64,000 nucleotides of DNA from an uncultured Dehalococcoidales bacterium (GCA_905614375.1 CAJQSP010000030.1:9430-73429); one strand, 5' to 3'; numbered from the stretch's first letter, positions 52,600-62,443 are shown. A program made the numbers and translations. Notes: generated from the letters alone by a model not told the origin.

Positions 52600-54978
52600 A
52601 TGCTGCAAGCAATCGTAACTCTACTCACTGTCGAGATTATTGGGCTCACCGCGTTCCCTATTGTTGCACGTGCATTTCCGATTTTGGCAGATCGCGGTTG
52701 GGCGATTTCGAAACCAATCGGAATGCTGATCATCGCCACAGCTGTGTGGCTGCTGTCGTACACCAAGCTGGTGCCTAACGATCCAGTGAGTTGGTGGGTG
52801 ACCTTGGCAGTGCTCGCTCTAGTGAGCATCTGGTTCCTTTACTCAGACTTGGCGCAACTGAAACGAGCAGTTTTAAGACGCTGGCGAGTAATCGTCGCCA
52901 TAGAAATTGTATTTATTCTGTTTTTCGTGATGTTCCTCTCGATGCGGGCATTCGACCCTGCAGCGTCGGGCACTGAAAAACCGATGGATCTCATGATGCT
53001 GACAGCCGTGACAACCGACGATTACGCTCCGCCCGAGGATCTATGGCTCGCCGGTGAACCAATCGTTTACTACTATTTCGGATATTGGATATACGGCGGC
53101 GTGAACGCCATGGCAGGGAGTTCGGCGGCAGTAGCGTTCAATGCCGGCATGGCTCTTGTGGCAGGGCTAAGCGCGGCCGTAGCCTTCTCGCTGGCCGTGA
53201 CATTCGTTCGACGAGATGGCGGCGCACTAAAACCATCGATAATCGCCGGAGGCGTCTCAGCGACGTTGTTACTGCTTGTATCAAATCTATCTGGTTTATG
53301 GACACTCCTCGACATCACTAAGATCGCTCCTGTGTGGTTATTGAACTGGTACCACGGCAACGGATACGAGCGGATAGACAGAATCGCTATCTGGCGCCCT
53401 GATGATTTTTGGTGGTGGTGGAAGAGTTCACGAATCACCAATACATTTGATGACGCTGGGAATGGACTCGACTTTACGATCACAGAGTTCCCGTTTTTTA
53501 GTTTCTTGTTAGGAGACTTTCACCCGCATTTGATGTCGATTCCATTCGTACTCACAGGTCTCACAGTACTCACGGCATTATTCCTGGTGCATAAAACGAT
53601 TTCATTCAAAATCCTTAGAAAAAACGTGAGCGCCGCAGTGATAACGGCATTGGTGATCGGATCGTCTGGTTTCATCAATTTCTGGGACCTTGGGCTACTA
53701 TTGTTGTTGTCAATTGGGCTGGTTGTCGCAGGTTGGGTTTCGCAACGTAAATCAGGCATCAAATCGATTTTGGTAACTGCATTACCCATGATGTTTCTTT
53801 GGGTTATTGGAATATTGGTCTATTCGCCGTTCTACTTCGGCACAGCCGAGAGCCAAGTTCAATGGCCGCCACTCGCTCCTGTGAAATACGGATCGCGACC
53901 TATTCACTTCTTGTCGATATGGTCTCTACTTATACTTGTCGCAGCACCTACAGCGATCATTCTTGCCAGTCGCTACACAAACGTAGTCGTACAATTGTTG
54001 GTAGGTAAGAAAGCTGTCGCAGAACGGCGAAGTCATCTGTTTTGGCGACCAGCCTGGATTACGGCTGGGATGCTTACAGTTGTTCCGTGGCTGGTTTGGG
54101 CGGTAACCCATTTGGCGTTCAACGAATCGGCGAATCCGTCCGACATCGTGTCTAGACTTCCTGTAACCGCCGTCTTAGGAGTGGCTTCAGCGACTCTTAT
54201 TGCCGTGCTGTTGACTCGTGCTAGGCGTGGTGCCGATGATGGCAGCCACTTCGTAACAATGCTCGGGGCGCTTACGCTGTATCTGTTTTTTGCAGCTGAA
54301 CTGTTCTTCGTTCACGATTTATTCGGCAATCGAATGAACACGGTTTTCAAATTCTATTATCAAGCGTGGATCGTTCTATCGGTGGTAGGCGGGTATGGAA
54401 CCTACGTGTGGTTGAAACACCACTCGCTAGTGACCGGGCGAAAGAAGCTTCTAAGTAGAACAGCGCTTGCTATTGTCGCCGTACTAGCACTCAGTTCGGT
54501 TTATTTCCCAGTAGCGGCTGCAGTTGCTAAAACAACATCATCAGGATTGGGCCCAAATATCGACAGTTTGAGCTATATGGAATCTAAAGATTCCGATGAA
54601 TTGAATGTAATAAACGATTTACGGGAAATTGCTGGTTCTGACGACGTAATGGTCGAAGCTATCGGGGATAGTTATTCCGAATATGCTCGAATTTCGGGAT
54701 CGTCTGGAGTTCCTACGGTTATCGGTTGGGTATTTCACGAAAGGCAATGGCACGGTACCGATGAACTGTTTGCTGATCGGGAAGAGGATGTCCGAACGAT
54801 CTATACGACTATAAATACAGACGAACTTCAAGCATTGATTGACAAATATGGCATTACAATGGTGGTCTTAGGCCCTCGGGAAAGAGCAACCTACGGCAAC
54901 ATTGTGGCGGGAATGTTCGATAGGCTTGGTGACCGTATTATCGAGCACGGTCTTTACACCGTGTTCAGCATCGATTAA
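52600..54978 (+). CDS. YYY-family (DUF2298) large membrane protein
   Basis: This 792-residue protein has roughly 14 or more hydrophobic segments and the motif PIVYYYFGYW, the triple Tyr for which the YYY (Chlor_Arch_YYY) family is named. ETF-like polar stretches include TITEFPFFSFLLGDFHPHLM, a family landmark. The C-terminal 110 residues are soluble and outside the last helix. The family is found mainly in Chloroflexi and Archaea and resembles GT-C glycosyltransferases; its activity is not established. It is followed seven bases on by an Agl23-type gene. Confidence 0.88.
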   Translation: MLQAIVTLLTVEIIGLTAFPIVARAFPILADRGWAISKPIGMLIIATAVWLLSYTKLVPNDPVSWWVTLAVLALVSIWFLYSDLAQLKRAVLRRWRVIVAIEIVFILFFVMFLSMRAFDPAASGTEKPMDLMMLTAVTTDDYAPPEDLWLAGEPIVYYYFGYWIYGGVNAMAGSSAAVAFNAGMALVAGLSAAVAFSLAVTFVRRDGGALKPSIIAGGVSATLLLLVSNLSGLWTLLDITKIAPVWLLNWYHGNGYERIDRIAIWRPDDFWWWWKSSRITNTFDDAGNGLDFTITEFPFFSFLLGDFHPHLMSIPFVLTGLTVLTALFLVHKTISFKILRKNVSAAVITALVIGSSGFINFWDLGLLLLLSIGLVVAGWVSQRKSGIKSILVTALPMMFLWVIGILVYSPFYFGTAESQVQWPPLAPVKYGSRPIHFLSIWSLLILVAAPTAIILASRYTNVVVQLLVGKKAVAERRSHLFWRPAWITAGMLTVVPWLVWAVTHLAFNESANPSDIVSRLPVTAVLGVASATLIAVLLTRARRGADDGSHFVTMLGALTLYLFFAAELFFVHDLFGNRMNTVFKFYYQAWIVLSVVGGYGTYVWLKHHSLVTGRKKLLSRTALAIVAVLALSSVYFPVAAAVAKTTSSGLGPNIDSLSYMESKDSDELNVINDLREIAGSDDVMVEAIGDSYSEYARISGSSGVPTVIGWVFHERQWHGTDELFADREEDVRTIYTTINTDELQALIDKYGITMVVLGPRERATYGNIVAGMFDRLGDRIIEHGLYTVFSID

Positions 54979-54984
54979 CTACTT

Positions 54985-57360
54985 TTGACGACAGATATTC
55001 GGCCAAGTGAATCTTCAGATAACGCCCAGTCCACCGACGGTCTTTGGGTCGATGGTCATTGGGTGACTGGTGACGCTGCTCGTCTCGTTCATAAACCCAC
55101 AATTGCACCTGATCTAACTCAAGAACAGTCGAAGTCCCGAAACGGGTTTTCTATTCCTTTCCGAATTGAATTCTCTATCTACACGGGTCTCGTACTTGTT
55201 GCTCTCGCCATGAGGCTTTACGATCTCGGCGGTCGAGCTGTCCATCACGACGAGAGCCTTCACGGTTATTTCGCATACCAACTGTTCAACGGTGGTGGAT
55301 ACGACCACAATCCGCTAATGCACGGAATGTTTCTGTTCCACTCCATGGCAACATCATTCTTTCTTTTCGGTGACAGCGACTTCTCTCTTCGACTCCCTAT
55401 GGCTTTATTCGGGACTGGACTAGTACTTGTTCCTTTGATTCTGAAGCCTCGAATCGGTCAATTTGGTGCTCTGACAGCCGGCTTCATGCTCGCCTTCTCG
55501 CCATCGATTCTTTACTACAGTCGTTTCGCTCGAAACGACATATTTATGGCTGTATTCACGTTGGCTTTGGTCGGCGTTATGTGGCGATATATCGACAAGC
55601 CTAAAAACCGTTGGCTGTACATCGGTGCAGCACTGGTCGCTGTGGGTTTCGCCACTAAAGAAACCCAATACATCGTTATTGCATTGCTCGGCGGGTTTTT
55701 AGTCACTCAAGTGTGGAAAGAAATTCGCGATTGGTTGTACGCACGTCGATCACTCGCTGAATTCAGTCCTGAAGCATCTTTCTTAGTATTGCTGGCCACT
55801 TTGACTTTACCGTTATTGGCCGCAGGGCTTGCCATATTTCAAGGTGTGTTCGGCGTGGTACTGGCTGCAGAAGATGGCACTCCGGGAGTGCCGACTGGAA
55901 GTCCTAACGGATCAGGTTGGTACGTGGCTATAGGTATTAGCGCAGTGTTCCTTGGAGCGGCGTTGGCGGCCGGTTGGTATTGGAACAGACGAGTGTTCCT
56001 AGGAGCGTTCGCTGTATTCGCCCTTGTATTTATCTTATTATTCGCGAATTTCGGTTCCAATCCTGCCGGAGTCGGTAGCGGAGCTTGGCAGTCGCTTGGG
56101 TATTGGCTTGCTCAACAAGACGTGGCTCGTGGTAATCAGCCTTGGTATTACTACTTCACCATTGGCACGATCTACGAGTTCATGCCCTTTGCAGTCGCAG
56201 CTGGTGCGGCCTTGTACTACGGGTTCAAATCGGGACTCCGTCCTTGGATTCTCATCGCTCTTATCGCCGGTGCGATGTTGGTTTTGGCAAACGACAGTTT
56301 GAGTTTCGAAAAGGGACTCATTAAACGCGCTGAACAGGATGTTCTCACCTACGTCGGTCAATTGGCCTTGCTTACGGTGTATGGATCTGCAATTGCGTTG
56401 ACTCTTGTCATACGAACCACCAAGTTCAATAAATTCCTGTTCTTCTGGACTGTCGGCACGTTCATCGCCTACACGGAGGCTGGTGAGAAGATGCCGTGGT
56501 TGCTAGTGAACATCGCTTTGCCGGCAGTAATACTCGCAGCCAGCACGGTCAATGACATAGTCATGTCTATCGATTGGCGCAAGGCTTGGAGAAACCGGGC
56601 GGGACTTGCCATTGTCGGTGTGCCGTTGTTCTACATGATGCTTTGGAATATCGTGGGTCATGATCTCGGGGAAGGGTCACGCCAATTTGCGGCTGTTTGG
56701 GCTATTTTGGCTGTTCTTGGGCTGCTGCTTCTCGGACTTCAAGTTCTGGGTTCAAGAATTGGTCGGTCGCAAGCTCTTTGCATAGTTGGATTGTTGACCG
56801 TAGTAATTATGTTTGGTTTTACATTCCGTGCAGGTTGGATCGCCACCTTCGAGAACGGCGACATTCCGGTTGAAATGCTCGTGTACACGCAGACAGCACC
56901 TGACATACATAATCTCGTTAAAGAGATAGAACAGACCGCTGGTCTCACGGGAGATCGTTACGAGATAAAACTCGCAATCGATATTCGTGATGCCTACTCT
57001 TGGCCTTGGCAGTGGTATCTCAGGCGCTATACCGAGGTTTCCTACAGAGATCACACGGCGGATGAAATCAAGGTGGCTGACGATCGATTGATAGCTGTAA
57101 TTAACGTAAACAATCAGACGACAGCGATAACTAAAATGCCAGATGGCTTTTCTGAAGGTCGAAGACTAGTTCATCGTTGGTGGTTCCCTGAACGGTATCG
57201 AGATGTAACTCCAAAGACGTTCTTTGACACGTTGTTGGATCGAAACCGCTGGACAGGATCGTTAGACTATTTCCTTTACAGGGAACTTTCGAACCCGTTG
57301 GGCACAATCGATTCCTACGTTTATTTCTCTGACGAAGTACCGTTAGTGCCCGCCAAGTAG
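54985..57360 (+). CDS. Agl23-type (TIGR03663 family) membrane protein, GT-C-like
   Basis: TTG 54985 gives 791 residues. A polar N-terminal tail of about 55 residues precedes a multi-helix GT-C-like domain with RAVHHDESLHGYFAYQLF, an acidic HDE motif at the first external loop as in PMT/ArnT transferases, and SRFARNDIFMAVF. The C-terminal 170 residues are soluble (DIRDAYSWPWQWYLRRYTE). The family is named after an archaeal protein linked to lipid-linked glycan flipping and N-glycosylation. It probably transfers or helps flip polyprenyl-linked sugars at the outer face of the membrane. Confidence 0.87.
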   Translation: MTTDIRPSESSDNAQSTDGLWVDGHWVTGDAARLVHKPTIAPDLTQEQSKSRNGFSIPFRIEFSIYTGLVLVALAMRLYDLGGRAVHHDESLHGYFAYQLFNGGGYDHNPLMHGMFLFHSMATSFFLFGDSDFSLRLPMALFGTGLVLVPLILKPRIGQFGALTAGFMLAFSPSILYYSRFARNDIFMAVFTLALVGVMWRYIDKPKNRWLYIGAALVAVGFATKETQYIVIALLGGFLVTQVWKEIRDWLYARRSLAEFSPEASFLVLLATLTLPLLAAGLAIFQGVFGVVLAAEDGTPGVPTGSPNGSGWYVAIGISAVFLGAALAAGWYWNRRVFLGAFAVFALVFILLFANFGSNPAGVGSGAWQSLGYWLAQQDVARGNQPWYYYFTIGTIYEFMPFAVAAGAALYYGFKSGLRPWILIALIAGAMLVLANDSLSFEKGLIKRAEQDVLTYVGQLALLTVYGSAIALTLVIRTTKFNKFLFFWTVGTFIAYTEAGEKMPWLLVNIALPAVILAASTVNDIVMSIDWRKAWRNRAGLAIVGVPLFYMMLWNIVGHDLGEGSRQFAAVWAILAVLGLLLLGLQVLGSRIGRSQALCIVGLLTVVIMFGFTFRAGWIATFENGDIPVEMLVYTQTAPDIHNLVKEIEQTAGLTGDRYEIKLAIDIRDAYSWPWQWYLRRYTEVSYRDHTADEIKVADDRLIAVINVNNQTTAITKMPDGFSEGRRLVHRWWFPERYRDVTPKTFFDTLLDRNRWTGSLDYFLYRELSNPLGTIDSYVYFSDEVPLVPAK

Positions 57361-57403
57361 ATCGTTTCGTTGTTTGAGAGTTTAAGGACACCGGTAACGC
57401 CGT

Positions 57404-58486
57404 ATGTTTTTTTGGAATAAAGCCTTCTGGCTGGGCGCAATCGGAAGCGCAGCATTCCTCGGCGTGTTCGTATGGTTATTTGTCGATTTCGATACGATCG
57501 GCTATGTTCTGGCTGAAGCCAATTACCTGTACGTAGCTCCGTCACTAGCTTTCTATTTCGTGGCCGTATGGTTCAGATCAGAGCGCTGGAAATTCCTACT
57601 TCGTCCACTTATTGGCGCACCCAAGAAAAGCATCTATTCGGTGGTTGTAGTCGGCTACATGGCGAACAATCTAATTCCGGTTCGAATCGGTGAAGTTGTT
57701 CGTTCGTATTACCTGAGCCTTCGTGAATCATGCTCTGCTCCAGCGGCATTCGGCACTGTCGCTGTCGAACGAGCCACCGACGTACTAGCGTTGCTATTTT
57801 TCCTGGCAGCGGCTGGGCTGATGGGCACAGTTGGTGTAGAACGGGCAGTTGGTGATATTTCTTCCGATGTGCCTGGCGGGGCAGCGATGCTCGCCGTGGT
57901 GGCCTTGCTGCCGTTCTTAGCGGTATTCAGCGCCGTATTGGTAATTTCTACTGCCAGCCGAACAACAGTTCTCCAGTGGATCGACCGTTTTATGTTCATG
58001 CTCGGCCGTGGTTTACGGGATCGTTTGCTAGGTATTGCCGATCGACTGATCGAAGGGCTTACGGTTGTTCGTTCACCCGCTGATCTGGCGAAGGTGTTTG
58101 CGTGGTCGCTTCCGGTTTGGGCTTCGGAAGCTACGATGTACTACCTGATCGCTATTGGTTTCGATCTCCGACCAATATTCGACAGCCAAGTCGAGTTTAT
58201 CGCTGCGATACTTGTGTTCACAGCAGCAGCAAATCTCGCCGGTGTTTTGCCATCCACAGCTGGTAGTTGGGGACCTTTCGACTTCTTCGGTGCTGCCGCA
58301 TTGGTGGCACTCGGAATAGGGCAGGAAGTAGCCGCTGCTTACGCTCTGACAGTTCACGTGGTGCTTTGGGTGCCGCCGACAGTTGTCGGGGCTGTGTTGT
58401 TGGTCATGGACGGCAATTCGCTTTCCAGCCTAATGAAGGGCGCTAAAGAATCGGATCAACCGATTGCAGGAGATATTTCGTCCTAA
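57404..58486 (+). CDS. Flippase-like membrane protein (LPG synthase TM / UPF0104 family)
   Basis: This 360-residue protein has about eight hydrophobic segments and the family motif NLIPVRIGEVVRSYYL, followed by VAVERATDVLALL. GVLPSTAGSWGPFDFF near residue 285 is a second conserved site. Members include lysyl-phosphatidylglycerol synthase membrane domains and AglD-associated flippase-like proteins. Its position with YYY and Agl23 genes argues for handling of polyprenyl-linked glycans. Its stop overlaps the next ATG by one base (TAATG). Confidence 0.85.
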   Translation: MFFWNKAFWLGAIGSAAFLGVFVWLFVDFDTIGYVLAEANYLYVAPSLAFYFVAVWFRSERWKFLLRPLIGAPKKSIYSVVVVGYMANNLIPVRIGEVVRSYYLSLRESCSAPAAFGTVAVERATDVLALLFFLAAAGLMGTVGVERAVGDISSDVPGGAAMLAVVALLPFLAVFSAVLVISTASRTTVLQWIDRFMFMLGRGLRDRLLGIADRLIEGLTVVRSPADLAKVFAWSLPVWASEATMYYLIAIGFDLRPIFDSQVEFIAAILVFTAAANLAGVLPSTAGSWGPFDFFGAAALVALGIGQEVAAAYALTVHVVLWVPPTVVGAVLLVMDGNSLSSLMKGAKESDQPIAGDISS

Positions 58487-59823
58487 TGAAAATTGGAATT
58501 ATCGGTGCCGGAGCGGCAGGACTTTCCGCAGCGTTTTATCTTTCTGCAAAAGGTCACAAAGCAGTCGTATACGAGTCAGCACCGTTTATCGGTGGGCAGG
58601 CTTCGACGATTCAGGTTGGCGGAAGTCCGTTAGAACGTGGCTATCACCACCTGTTCACCAACGACCAAGCGATTCTCGATTTGATGTCGGATCTTGGCGT
58701 GGTCGAGGCAATGAAGTGGTATCCGTCACGGGTGGGCACGTACACGTCTGGGAAGGTTTATAAGACCACCACTGCATTAGATCTTCTCCGATTTGGAGCG
58801 ATTCCATTTTTCGATCGAATCAAGCTCGGATTATTTGCACTTAAGGTCGGTCGTATTAGCGAATGGCGCGACCTTGAAGACCAGACTGCCGACTACTGGC
58901 TGAGAGAACGGCTCGGCGGTAAGGCATATGAGAAAGTTTGGGCTCCGCTTCTCAAAGGCAAGTTCGGCGAGTTTTACGATCAGATCGGTATGCCGTGGTT
59001 TTGGTCAAAGATTCAGACCCGGTTCGCTTCCCGGCAAGGCATACGCGGTCGAGAGATGCTTGGTTACCCCGATGGAAGTTTCGACACTATCTTTGACAAG
59101 CTAACTGATGCTATTAAATCTCATGATGGCGAAATTCATATTTCAACGCCTGTTGAGAGAGTTGAAGTTGTCGACGGTGTTGCGAAAGCATTGATTGCTA
59201 AGTCGCCATCGGGAGAACAAATTCGGGAAGAGTTCGACACTATTCTGTCGACTGTTCCTTCATTCTCATTTCCTGATCTGGTCGATCTGCCAGAGGATTA
59301 CAAAAAGCGCCTTACCGACGTTCACTATCTGGCAGCTGTAGTCGTAGTTCTTGAGATGGACCGACCTCTCACTCAGTACTACTGGATGAACATCGCTGAT
59401 CCTGACGTGCCGTTCCTAGGTTTAATCGAACACACGAATATGTTGCCTAAAGAGTGGTACGACGGCAGAAATATTCTGTACTTGACCAACTATCTCGATA
59501 GGACCGACCCGTTGTTCAGCTTGTCGAAAGACGAACTACTCGATCTGTATTTGCCGCATTTGACCAAGTTTAATCCTGGATTCGAACGTTCGTGGATCAA
59601 AAAAGTTCATTACAACGCACTTAGCGCTGCGCAACCGATTATCGGTACCAACTACTCCAAAGTTATTGCCGATCATCGAACGCCGTTCAAGAAGCTTTAT
59701 TTGGCGAACACGACTCAGATCTACCCAGAAGACCGTGGAACAAACTATTCGATCAAGATGGGTAGAGAACTCGCCGATATGATCGTCGAAGATGAACGAC
59801 ATGACTGGAAAAGATGGAAGTAA
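58486..59823 (+). CDS. FAD-dependent amine-oxidase-like / NAD(P)-binding oxidoreductase
   Basis: The 445-residue flavoprotein has the FAD dinucleotide motif KIGIIGAGAAGLSAAFYLSAKG and the second GG motif in APFIGGQAS, typical of the protoporphyrinogen oxidase/UDP-galactopyranose mutase-like superfamily; YLANTTQIYPEDRGTNYSI closes the FAD site. It is translationally coupled to the flippase-like gene. In glycan clusters such proteins act on sugars or polyprenyl carriers, but this activity is a guess. It could instead be a desaturase-like enzyme. Confidence 0.83.
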   Translation: MKIGIIGAGAAGLSAAFYLSAKGHKAVVYESAPFIGGQASTIQVGGSPLERGYHHLFTNDQAILDLMSDLGVVEAMKWYPSRVGTYTSGKVYKTTTALDLLRFGAIPFFDRIKLGLFALKVGRISEWRDLEDQTADYWLRERLGGKAYEKVWAPLLKGKFGEFYDQIGMPWFWSKIQTRFASRQGIRGREMLGYPDGSFDTIFDKLTDAIKSHDGEIHISTPVERVEVVDGVAKALIAKSPSGEQIREEFDTILSTVPSFSFPDLVDLPEDYKKRLTDVHYLAAVVVVLEMDRPLTQYYWMNIADPDVPFLGLIEHTNMLPKEWYDGRNILYLTNYLDRTDPLFSLSKDELLDLYLPHLTKFNPGFERSWIKKVHYNALSAAQPIIGTNYSKVIADHRTPFKKLYLANTTQIYPEDRGTNYSIKMGRELADMIVEDERHDWKRWK

Positions 59824-59877
59824 ACTTACTCGATCTCAGCAGCACGAAGTAACAAGAACATACTGGAATATGAAACG

Positions 59878-60660
59878 ATGGGACAACTCGAAGATCAAGT
59901 AGCGATCATCACTGGCGCTGGAACGGGAATCGGCCGAGAAGCCGCGTTGATGTTTTCCGATCAGGGAGCGAAACTGGTTCTGGCCGGACGTCGAATTGAA
60001 CCGTTGAATGAAGTCGTGACGCTAATAGAAGCCAAAGGCGGGTGCGCCGTCGCCAAGTCAGTTGATTTGGAAGATGGCGATGCAGCGGCCGGTCTCGGTA
60101 CTTGGACTATTGCCGAGTTTGGGCAGGTTGATGTTCTTGTGAACAATGCTGGACACAGTTCCCATGTGCGATCGATTCAGTACGTGGGTCCGGAAGAATG
60201 GGCGAGCGTATTCAAAGTGAACGTCGAAGGCGTTTACCGACTCACTCAGTCGGTTGTCGGTTCGATGATTGAAAACGGTGGCGGAACTGTAGTAACCACA
60301 TCCTCTTACGCAGCACTCCATCCTGGATTGCTTGGTGGGGCGGCTTACAGCGCTGCAAAGTCGGCTTCATACAACATGATGCGCGGCATCAATGCTGAGC
60401 TAAATGCTAAAGGAATTCGGGCTTCAACGATTTTGCCGGCTGAGGTTGATACACCCATTCTCAATAAGCGACCTCACAATCCAGATGCCGACGCCCGTGC
60501 AACGATGATGATGCCGGAAGACGTTGCTGCAGCCATTTTGCTGTGTGCGACTTTACCTGGGCGAACAGTTATCGAAGAGATCGTGATGTCGCCGACTCAG
60601 CCTCGTGATCGATCTATAGATCTGGAAGTTGCAGCTAAAGCTGGATCGCCAGACGCATAG
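59878..60660 (+). CDS. Short-chain dehydrogenase/reductase (classical)
   Basis: The 260-residue SDR has the standard VAIITGAGTGIGREAALMF cofactor motif, NNAGHSSH, catalytic Ser in TTSSYAAL and YSAAK for Tyr and Lys. It contrasts with the atypical SDR at 36.1 kb. It reduces ketones or oxidises alcohols with NAD(P)H, substrate unknown. A five-pair hairpin (GGGCG/CGCCC) overlaps and follows its stop at 60660-60676 and might serve as a weak transcript end. Confidence 0.88.
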   Translation: MGQLEDQVAIITGAGTGIGREAALMFSDQGAKLVLAGRRIEPLNEVVTLIEAKGGCAVAKSVDLEDGDAAAGLGTWTIAEFGQVDVLVNNAGHSSHVRSIQYVGPEEWASVFKVNVEGVYRLTQSVVGSMIENGGGTVVTTSSYAALHPGLLGGAAYSAAKSASYNMMRGINAELNAKGIRASTILPAEVDTPILNKRPHNPDADARATMMMPEDVAAAILLCATLPGRTVIEEIVMSPTQPRDRSIDLEVAAKAGSPDA

Positions 60661-60735
60661 GGCGTTTTATTCGCCCGCACCATTACAGAAATAGTCGACC
60701 ATCGGCGTGAATTAGAAATTTTTCCAACCCTACTC

Positions 60736-61057
60736 CTAGTTGTCGGCTTGATCGTCGGGAATATTCCAATGGCGAAGAGTTAGCTTTGTACCGGTTTCGA
60801 CTAGCTCAAGAATGACCTCTATAGGATAATCGAGGTCATTACCTTCGAAATCTGTCGTACTCCATGTCTGAAGAATCCGCTTGCCTGCTTCGATCTCTAG
60901 TGTGATCCCTTTGATCTACCCGGTATGAGCTGTAAAAAATCCAGCGATGCTCGCTCGTCGCGGTTGCTGATGAGTGAGTCATACCTGGGTGTTTTTCACC
61001 GTCAATCCAAGCGTCGAGTACAACGCAGGGTTTCTGTTTAAATTGCAAACGCTTCAT
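60736..61057 (-). pseudogene. Broken SRPBCC/AHSA1-type gene (frameshift plus stop)
   Basis: From ATG 61057 the minus strand reads MKRLQFKQ, VVLDAWIDGEKH and MTHSSATAT, the start of an SRPBCC (START-like) protein. The register then shifts near 60940, after which FFTAHTG-stop-IKGITLEIEAGKRILQTW continues to DLDYPIEVILELVETGTKL and a TAG at 60736. The in-frame TAG replaces a Tyr expected in the family (HTGYIKG). Part of the N-terminus is also deleted. One shift, one stop and one deletion mean the gene is dead. Ordinary members bind hydrophobic ligands or resemble Aha1. Confidence 0.75.
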
Positions 61058-61096
61058 GGGAATCTGTGCGGATATTGGGCGAACTGATTGTATTAA

Positions 61097-62380
61097 CTAT
61101 CGATCGCGTACATCCGAGATCATATCTGGATCATTTCCTGTCCATGACTCTCGATACTGTACTCGGCGTTCGCCCCGATTACCAACAACCTCGAATACTG
61201 GCGACTCATGCCCACCCCAGTGGAAGTGTTGTCCGGGTTCGTCGGTGACTTCGATAGTGATGTCTGATCTATCGAACAAATCCTTTCGAAGCCGAGTACC
61301 TAGACCGGGACCTTCTGGAGCAAGCATGTATCCATCGATCACTTTGATGTTTGTTTCGAGAACCTTCTCGTACCAGCCGCCCTTACCGTAGAACGCTCGG
61401 CAGCTTTCCATAAGGAACACATTCGGTGCGTTCATTGAGATATGTGCGCAGGCAAATACGTTTACTGGGCCCGTCATATCATGGGGGGCTACAGGGCGCT
61501 GTTCAGCCTCGGCCATTGTGCAAATTTTCTTGGTTTCCGTAATCCCTCCTGTCCAAATCAAGTCGGGCATAACGACTTCGGCCGCTCCTGCCTTTAGGTA
61601 TTCCCTAAATTGATATTTGCTGATAAGTCGCTCAGAAACACAAATAGGAGCTTCGAGTTCGTCAGCGAGTCGCAAGTGGCTTTCGACGTTGGTCGGTTGA
61701 ATGAGTTCTTCCTGCCACATCATGTCGAGATGATCCATTGCCTTACCGATCTTGATAGCCGAGTTGAGGTTCCAGCGTCCGTGCCCATCATTGGCTACTT
61801 CGATCTGATCACCAACGGCGGCTCTGATGTCCTCGACCGGCTTCAACAGCAGCTTCATGTCTTCATTTGAAATGTGGGTACCGCGGTTGATATCAGCGAA
61901 CTGATCGGTGAACGCCCACTTCATCGCTGTGATGCCGTCGTCGAGCAGGCTCTTTGCAAGCGTTCCCGCGTCCACGATCGCCATCTCCATATCTTTGTTG
62001 TCGCCGTATTGGCCAGTCGTGTTGTACGTTCGAATTTTGTCTCGGCATGCGCCACCTAGCATGTTGTATATAGGCTGCCCAGAGACTTGCCCAGCGATAT
62101 CCCATAAAGCGATATCGATTGCGGAAATTGCACGTGCTTCGGCTCCTGCGTATCCAAAAGCGTTTGCCATATCGAACATGTCTCGCCAATGTCGTTCGAT
62201 AGCAAGAGGGTCCTTGCCTATAAGCATTGGTGCGAACATTTCGTGGACGCAGCCTGTTACTGCCCGAGGGCCGAAGAACGTTTCGCCTAATCCGATATGA
62301 CCCAAATCGGTTTTTACTTGAACCCAGACTATTGCGGGAAATTCTTCGATTCGGATTGTTTCAATTGAGGTGATTTTCAC
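61097..62380 (-). CDS. Enolase-superfamily enzyme, paralogue 6
   Basis: GTG 62380, preceded by GAGCGGAG, gives 427 residues. It belongs with paralogues 4 and 5: Lys in AMKWAF, Asp in VANDGHGRW, Glu in MWQEELI, Glu in VSERLIS and His in APHDMTGP. The C-terminus is extended by about 20 charged residues. It is divergent from RraA at 62464, and a candidate promoter for that gene lies between them. An RraA-type aldolase next to an acid-sugar dehydratase is a sensible catabolic pair. Confidence 0.86.
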   Translation of the reverse strand: MKITSIETIRIEEFPAIVWVQVKTDLGHIGLGETFFGPRAVTGCVHEMFAPMLIGKDPLAIERHWRDMFDMANAFGYAGAEARAISAIDIALWDIAGQVSGQPIYNMLGGACRDKIRTYNTTGQYGDNKDMEMAIVDAGTLAKSLLDDGITAMKWAFTDQFADINRGTHISNEDMKLLLKPVEDIRAAVGDQIEVANDGHGRWNLNSAIKIGKAMDHLDMMWQEELIQPTNVESHLRLADELEAPICVSERLISKYQFREYLKAGAAEVVMPDLIWTGGITETKKICTMAEAEQRPVAPHDMTGPVNVFACAHISMNAPNVFLMESCRAFYGKGGWYEKVLETNIKVIDGYMLAPEGPGLGTRLRKDLFDRSDITIEVTDEPGQHFHWGGHESPVFEVVGNRGERRVQYRESWTGNDPDMISDVRDR

Positions 62381-62413
62381 GCTCTGACTCCGCTCGTTAA
62401 TGACTGTTATTGG

Positions 62414-62443
62414 TTGATCAACGTATTCTATTGCGCATATTAG
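62414..62443 (+). promoter_or_regulatory. Candidate promoter of the RraA gene
   Basis: TTGATC (62414-62419) and TATTAG (62438-62443) resemble -35 and -10 elements with an 18-base spacer. A start of transcription near 62450 would give a short leader to the TTG at 62464. Assignment by eye only. Confidence 0.3.
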
